Of a stretch of 10,346 nucleotides of DNA, positions 6,343 to 10,346 are shown piece after piece. The notes beneath the pieces are model-generated. The model was not told the DNA's origin. It did no database searches and worked only from the letters and a program-made list of their open reading frames with translations. The DNA lies in the NCBI RefSeq assembly GCF_946885855.1, contig NZ_CAMPHH010000113.1:1-10346 (forward strand), read 5' to 3'. The translations under genes and the position numbers were made by a program. Origin of the DNA: an uncultured Actinotalea sp. (GTDB lineage Bacteria; Actinomycetota; Actinomycetes; Actinomycetales; Cellulomonadaceae). Positions within the stretch are counted from its first letter, which is position 1; each line of letters begins with the position of its first letter.

Positions 6343-9291
6343 GTGCTGCAGACCGCGACCGCCGACGTCGTCCAGGAGCTGCGGCGCGCCGTCGGCGCCG
6401 ACGCGGTCGACGACGCCTCGCGGCGCCGCGCGGAGTACTCGACCGACGCGTCGAACTACCGCGTCGTGCCGCGGGTCGTGGTCTTCCCGCGGCACACGGA
6501 CGACCTGCTCGCGGTCGCCGAGGTCGCCCGGGCCACGGGCACGCCGCTGACCCTGCGGGGTGGTGGCACCTCCGTCGCGGGGAACGCCGTGGGGCCCGGG
6601 ATCGTCGTGGACACCTCCCGGCACCTGCACCGGATCGGGGAGATCGACCCCGAGGCGCGGACCGCCGTCGTCGAGCCCGGTGTCGTCATGAGCGCCCTGC
6701 AGGCGGCGGCCCGACCGCACGGCCTGCGCTTCGGCCCGGACCCCTCGACGCAGAACCGCGCCACCCTCGGGGGGATGATCGGGAACAACGCCTGCGGGCC
6801 GCACGCCGTGGCCTACGGTCGGACGGCCGACAACGTGGTCGCCCTGGACGTCGTCGACGGCCACGGCCGCCGGTTCACCGCCTCGGCCGGGTCCGGGGCC
6901 CTCGACGCGGTGCCCGGCCTCGCGGGGCTGGTCACGGCGAACCTGGCGACGATCCGCACGGAGTTCGGGCGGTTCGGCCGGCAGGTCTCCGGGTACTCGC
7001 TGGAGCACCTGCTGCCCGAGCACGGCACGGACCTGGCGAAGTTCCTCGTCGGGACCGAGGGCACGCTCGTCACCCTCCTCGGCGCGACCGTGCGGCTCGT
7101 GCCGATCGCCGACGCCGCGGTGCTGGTGGTCCTCGGCTACGCGGACATGCCCAGCGCCGCCGACGCCGTGCCGGCGCTCCTCGCGCACGAGCCGCTCGCG
7201 GTCGAGGGGCTCGACGCACGCCTGGTCGACGTCGTCCGCCGGCACCGGGGCGAGGCGCACGTGCCCGCGCTGCCCGAGGGTGCCGGCTGGCTCATGGTCG
7301 AGATGGGTGGTGCGACGCGCGAGGAGGCCCTGGCCCGCGCCGAGGCGATGGTCGCCGACGCCGCCGCCGTCTCGGCCCGCGTGGTCCCGCCCGGCGCGGA
7401 GGCCTCGTCGCTGTGGCAGATCCGGGCCGACGGCGCGGGGCTCGGCGGCCGGACGCCGTCGGGCGCCCAGGCCTGGCCGGGCTGGGAGGACGCCGCCGTG
7501 CCGCCGGAGCGGCTCGGGGCGTACCTGCGCGACTTCGACGCGCTCATGGCGCGCCACGGCGTCGACGGCCTGCCGTACGGGCACTTCGGCGACGGGTGCA
7601 TCCACGTGCGCCTGGACGTGCCGCTCGAGCGCGCCGACGACGTGCCCGGGTTCCGGGCCTTCCTCACCGAGGCGGCCGACCTCGTCACCTCCTACGGCGG
7701 GTCCCTGTCCGGTGAGCACGGCGACGGCCGGGCCCGCGGGGAGCTGCTGGACCGGATGTACACGCCCGCGGCGCTGGAGGTGTTCGGACAGGTCAAGTAC
7801 CTCTTCGACCCGGCTGACGTGCTCAACCCGGGCGTCGTCGTGCGTCCCCGCCCGATCGACGCGGATCTGCGCCGGCCGCACGCCGCGCCCCTGCCGCGGG
7901 CGGGTGGCTTCGCCTTCGCCCACGACGGCGGGGACGTCACCACCGCCGTGCATCGGTGCGTCGGCGTGGGCAAGTGCCGCGCGGACTCCTCCGCCGCGGG
8001 CGGGTTCATGTGCCCGTCCTACCTGGCCACCCGCGACGAGAAGGACTCCACCCGCGGCCGCGCGCGCGTCCTCCAGGAGATGGCGAACGGGACGCTCGTG
8101 CACGGCTGGCGCGCGCCGGAGGTGCACGAGGCGCTCGACCTGTGCCTGTCCTGCAAGGCGTGCTCCAGCGACTGCCCGGCCGGCGTCGACATGGCGCAGT
8201 ACAAGTCCGAGGTGCTGCACCGCACCTACCGGCGGCGGCTGCGGCCGGTGACCCACTACGCGCTGGGCTGGCTGCCGCGCTGGTCGGCCCTCGTCGGGCG
8301 GCTCGGCCTCGGCCGCGTCGCCAACCGGGTGCTGGGCGTCCGGCCGGTCGCGCGGGCAGTGCTCGCGCTCGGCGGCATGGACACCCGGCGCGAGATCCCG
8401 CGGTTCGCCGAGGTGCCGTTCCGGCGGTGGTGGGCGCAGGAGTCGCGGACCGGGCACACCCACCGCAACCAGGGCGTGGGCGAGGCGACGACGACGTCGC
8501 ACGCGGCCGGGGCGGTCGACGCGGCCCGGCGCGTGGTCCTGTGGTCGGACTCGTTCTCCGACGGCTTCGACCCGGACGTGCCGCGCGCGATGATCGAGGT
8601 GCTGCGGGACGCCGGGTACGAGGTCATCGTCCCCGACCGGCCGGCGTGCTGCGGGCTGACGTGGATCAGCACGGGACAGCTCGACGGCGCGCGGCGCCGG
8701 CTCACCGACCTTCTCGCGGTGCTGGGGCCGTACGCCGTCAACGGCATCCCGATCGTCGGGGTGGAGCCGTCCTGCACCGCGGTGCTGCGCTCGGACCTGC
8801 TCGACCTGCTCCCGGACGACCCGCGCGCGGTCGCCGTCGCCCACGCCACGCGCACGCTCGCCGAGCTGCTCACGGCGCCCGCACCCATCGGCCCGGACGA
8901 CGACTGGCGCCCGCCGCGGCTGGACGGCGTCGAGGTGCTCGCGCAGCCGCACTGCCACCACCACTCCGTCATGGGCTACCAGCAGGACCTCGCGCTGCTC
9001 CAGGACGCCGGCGCGCGCGTCCGCGCCCTCGCGGGCTGCTGCGGGCTGGCCGGCAACTTCGGCATGGAGAAGGGCCACTACGACGTCTCGGTCGCGGTCG
9101 CGGAGCACGCGCTGCTGCCGGCGCTGCGGGACCTCACCCCCGGGACGGTCCTGCTCGCGGACGGATTCTCCTGCCGGACGCAGGCCGACCAGCTCGGCGG
9201 CGCGACGGGCGTGCACCTCGCGCAGCTGCTCGCGGGGCGGCTCGGCGAGCGGTCCGGCGGCACGAGCCGGCCCGGCTCGCCGCGTCCCTGA
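6343..9291 (+). CDS. FAD-linked and Fe-S dehydrogenase of 2-hydroxyacids (YdiJ / D-lactate dehydrogenase type)
   Basis: This 982-residue fusion carries a flavin dehydrogenase and its electron-transfer part in one chain. The FAD-binding (PCMH/FAD_binding_4) domain has LRGGGTSVAGNA (71-82) and DPSTQNRATLGGMIGNNACG (133-152). The FAD-oxidase C-terminal domain has PYGHFGDGCIH (411-421) and SLSGEHGDGRARG (454-466), with substrate- and metal-binding histidines. The Fe-S region has Cys539, 545 and 557-Pro, then a classic C-x2-C-x2-C-x3-C-P at 601-611. Two CCG repeats follow (Cys769-770 and Cys899-900), as in GlpC and heterodisulfide reductases. E. coli YdiJ, of similar length and order, oxidises D-2-hydroxyglutarate; relatives use D-lactate or glycolate. 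The exact substrate is not readable. It probably passes electrons to the respiratory chain at the inner face of the membrane. The frame is open back to 6148, but homology and start signals begin at 6343. No lut or glc partners are adjacent. Confidence 0.93.
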   Translation: MLQTATADVVQELRRAVGADAVDDASRRRAEYSTDASNYRVVPRVVVFPRHTDDLLAVAEVARATGTPLTLRGGGTSVAGNAVGPGIVVDTSRHLHRIGEIDPEARTAVVEPGVVMSALQAAARPHGLRFGPDPSTQNRATLGGMIGNNACGPHAVAYGRTADNVVALDVVDGHGRRFTASAGSGALDAVPGLAGLVTANLATIRTEFGRFGRQVSGYSLEHLLPEHGTDLAKFLVGTEGTLVTLLGATVRLVPIADAAVLVVLGYADMPSAADAVPALLAHEPLAVEGLDARLVDVVRRHRGEAHVPALPEGAGWLMVEMGGATREEALARAEAMVADAAAVSARVVPPGAEASSLWQIRADGAGLGGRTPSGAQAWPGWEDAAVPPERLGAYLRDFDALMARHGVDGLPYGHFGDGCIHVRLDVPLERADDVPGFRAFLTEAADLVTSYGGSLSGEHGDGRARGELLDRMYTPAALEVFGQVKYLFDPADVLNPGVVVRPRPIDADLRRPHAAPLPRAGGFAFAHDGGDVTTAVHRCVGVGKCRADSSAAGGFMCPSYLATRDEKDSTRGRARVLQEMANGTLVHGWRAPEVHEALDLCLSCKACSSDCPAGVDMAQYKSEVLHRTYRRRLRPVTHYALGWLPRWSALVGRLGLGRVANRVLGVRPVARAVLALGGMDTRREIPRFAEVPFRRWWAQESRTGHTHRNQGVGEATTTSHAAGAVDAARRVVLWSDSFSDGFDPDVPRAMIEVLRDAGYEVIVPDRPACCGLTWISTGQLDGARRRLTDLLAVLGPYAVNGIPIVGVEPSCTAVLRSDLLDLLPDDPRAVAVAHATRTLAELLTAPAPIGPDDDWRPPRLDGVEVLAQPHCHHHSVMGYQQDLALLQDAGARVRALAGCCGLAGNFGMEKGHYDVSVAVAEHALLPALRDLTPGTVLLADGFSCRTQADQLGGATGVHLAQLLAGRLGERSGGTSRPGSPRP

Positions 9292-9294
9292 GCG

Positions 9295-9312
9295 CCCGCC
9301 CGGCGGGGCGGG
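9295..9312 (+). terminator. GC hairpin after the FAD/Fe-S dehydrogenase
   Basis: CCCGCCC (9295-9301) pairs with GGGCGGG (9306-9312) around a 4-base loop, starting four bases after the stop codon. There is no U-tract. Confidence 0.45.
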
Positions 9313-9334
9313 GCCGTCGGTCGGACGGGTGAGT

Positions 9335-9368
9335 CGGGCGATCTGATCGGCCCAACCCATATCGCCCG
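9335..9368. promoter_or_regulatory. inverted repeat upstream of the last gene, operator candidate
   Basis: CGGGCGAT (9335-9342) and ATCGCCCG (9361-9368) form a perfect 8-bp inverted repeat with an 18-base spacer. It ends 15 bases before the proposed -10 box, so it spans the -35 region. CCCAACCC also occurs twice, at 9351-9358 (in the spacer) and 9375-9382 (touching the -10 box), offset by 24 bp. This stretch is visibly richer in A and T than the rest of the window, as expected of a control region. Confidence 0.45.
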
Positions 9369-9383
9369 CAATGTCCCAACCCC

Positions 9384-9389
9384 TACGCT
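9384..9389 (+). promoter_or_regulatory. probable -10 element of the last gene
   Basis: TACGCT fits TAnnnT and predicts a start near 9396 and a leader of about 29 bases. No -35 consensus is seen at 16-18 bp spacing. Confidence 0.5.
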
Positions 9390-9413
9390 GGGCACCGGCC
9401 TGCTCCCGACCGC

Positions 9414-9420
9414 AGAGGTG
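9414..9420 (+). promoter_or_regulatory. ribosome binding site of the last gene
   Basis: AGAGGTG lies four bases before the GTG at 9425. Its spacing is tight, but no better start is seen near the beginning of the conserved part. Confidence 0.5.
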
Positions 9421-9424
9421 CCCG

Positions 9425-10346
9425 GTGACGTCGAACGCGCTGACCCCTGGTCGCGGGTTCCCGCTCTCCGCGGTCCCGCCCCGGAGCGGCCCCCGTCAGG
9501 TCGCGCTGCCGCCGGAGGGCTCGGCCCGGCACACCCGCGCCGACGTGGGGGACCAGCTCGACGCCCTGCTCGGGGAGCACCTGCTGCCCGTGCGCACGCG
9601 GACCCCGGGCGCGGACGAGCCGCACCTGCTCGCGGTCGACGCGTCCGGCCGCCCCGTCGTCGTCGAGGTCGTGGGGCGCCTGGACGAGGCGGCCCTCCTG
9701 CGCGCGCTCGCGTACGTCGGGCGGGCGGCCAGGATGACGGCGGAGCAGATGGCCGCGGCCTACGGCGGCGGGGCGCGCAGCTTCGGGCCGCACCTGGAGG
9801 CCTTCCGCCGCACGGTCTCGCCGTCGTCGCTCGTGCGTCCCTCGGCGGGCGGCGGTGCGCGGCTGCTGGTGGTCTGCACCGAGATCGCGCCCGAGGTCGA
9901 CGACGTCCTGGAGTTCCTCGTCCAGCCGGGGCACCACGTCGAGGTGCTGCGCGTGCGGGTGACCGCGGACCCGGCCGGCGGGCGCCTCGTCGACGTCGTC
10001 CCGGTGGACCGGTCCATCCCGCTGCACGAGGCCGCCGGGCTGCGTCCGGACGAGATGCCCGTGCGCCGCCGCGACCGTCGGGAGGAGCCGCCGGCCGACC
10101 CGGCGCCGCCGCGTCCCTCCGTCGTCCCGCCGCCGTTCGCGGTCCGTGCGGTCCACGACGGCCCTACCACCGTGCCGGCCCACGGCCCGGTGGCGCGGGA
10201 CGAGCCGATCTCCGTCGTGCCCGGTCCGCTCGGCACGGCGTCCCCGTCGTCCGACGCGCCGGTCGTGCCCGCCGCGCCGCCCTCATCGGCGGTGCCCGGC
10301 GCGCCGCCCTCATCGGCGGTGCCCGGCGCGCCGCCCTCGCCGGCGG
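9425..10346 (+). CDS. PD-(D/E)XK nuclease-like domain protein with proline-rich tail, 3' end beyond the window
   Basis: The frame stays open from the GTG at 9425 to the window edge, 307 codons. I do not recognise a named family. Residues 41-130 look like a PD-(D/E)XK nuclease core: a helix with DQLDALLGEHL, the strand pair HLLAVDASGRPVVVEVVG (67-84), and a helix LLRALAYVGRAARM. A strand-helix-strand unit follows (RLLVVCTEIAPEVDDVLEFL, 146-165, then VEVLRVRV), like the C-terminal part of many restriction-like nucleases. Asp72 and Glu81 fit the metal-binding acids, but the lysine expected two residues after Glu81 is Val83, so catalysis is doubtful. From about residue 213 the chain is Arg/Pro-rich and then a low-complexity Pro/Ala/Ser/Val tail ending in 9-residue repeats. 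The gene has its own putative promoter. The existence of the gene is well supported; the fold is inference from pattern. Confidence 0.75.
   Translation, partial: MTSNALTPGRGFPLSAVPPRSGPRQVALPPEGSARHTRADVGDQLDALLGEHLLPVRTRTPGADEPHLLAVDASGRPVVVEVVGRLDEAALLRALAYVGRAARMTAEQMAAAYGGGARSFGPHLEAFRRTVSPSSLVRPSAGGGARLLVVCTEIAPEVDDVLEFLVQPGHHVEVLRVRVTADPAGGRLVDVVPVDRSIPLHEAAGLRPDEMPVRRRDRREEPPADPAPPRPSVVPPPFAVRAVHDGPTTVPAHGPVARDEPISVVPGPLGTASPSSDAPVVPAAPPSSAVPGAPPSSAVPGAPPSPA
10265..10345 (+). repeat. 27-bp tandem repeat, three copies, cut by the window edge
   Basis: Three in-phase units at 10265-10291, 10292-10318 and 10319-10345 encode VPAAPPSSA, VPGAPPSSA and VPGAPPSPA. Copies 1 and 2 differ by one base and copies 2 and 3 by two, so the array is recent or kept uniform. 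It lies in the proline-rich tail of the last gene and may continue to the right. Confidence 0.92.

Noticed and set aside
6145..9360. A 1071-codon open frame on the minus strand opposite the FAD/Fe-S dehydrogenase
   Set aside because: It is exactly opposite a gene with clear family motifs throughout. Its translation is Arg/Ala/Gly/Pro-rich low-complexity text, as expected of a shadow frame in GC-rich DNA.
9383..10183. A 266-codon minus-strand frame opposite the last gene
   Set aside because: The plus frame from 9425 gives a balanced protein with alternating strands and helices and has start signals; the minus frame is Arg/Gly/Asp-rich with none.

Overview
The window is very GC-rich and dense. 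It uses GTG starts for five of the six genes whose starts can be placed, almost only G/C at third codon positions, and GC-rich hairpins without U-tracts. This points to a high-GC actinobacterium, probably a Cellulomonas-like member of the Micrococcales; the genus is inferred from gene content and codon style, not proven. Nothing looks like a phage, plasmid, insertion sequence, CRISPR array or defence island, and base and codon use are uniform. It reads as ordinary chromosome carrying central metabolism, envelope and stress genes.

Layout, left to right. Bases 1-336 hold no confirmed gene: a possible divergent gene may start at base 16 on the minus strand, and bases 139-223 form a striking nested inverted repeat (four copies of a 12-bp core at 19-bp spacing, two in each orientation). 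Pyruvate phosphate dikinase (337-3060, +) follows, then two terminator-like hairpins. A DUF368/PopT-type polyprenyl-phosphate transporter (3212-4231, +) appears to be read from a leaderless mRNA. An OsmC peroxiredoxin (4388-4825, +) has its own putative promoter with a dyad over the -35 region. A shared hairpin separates it from a convergent zinc-dependent alcohol/formaldehyde-type dehydrogenase (4952-6157, -). From a 185-bp divergent intergenic region, a 982-residue FAD plus Fe-S dehydrogenase of the YdiJ/glycolate oxidase type (6343-9291, +) runs the other way. The last gene (9425 to beyond the right edge, +) has a PD-(D/E)XK nuclease-like N-terminal domain that lacks the usual catalytic lysine, and a proline-rich tail encoded by 27-bp tandem repeats.

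The genes look like mostly single-gene transcription units rather than one pathway. Loose themes are pyruvate/PEP interconversion together with oxidation of 2-hydroxyacids (PPDK and the YdiJ-like enzyme), and detoxification of peroxides and aldehydes or alcohols (OsmC and the dehydrogenase). I found no convincing new multi-gene system. The items most worth a second look are the repeat array before ppdK, the degenerate nuclease-like protein with its promoter-proximal inverted repeat, and several candidate regulatory structures at starts.
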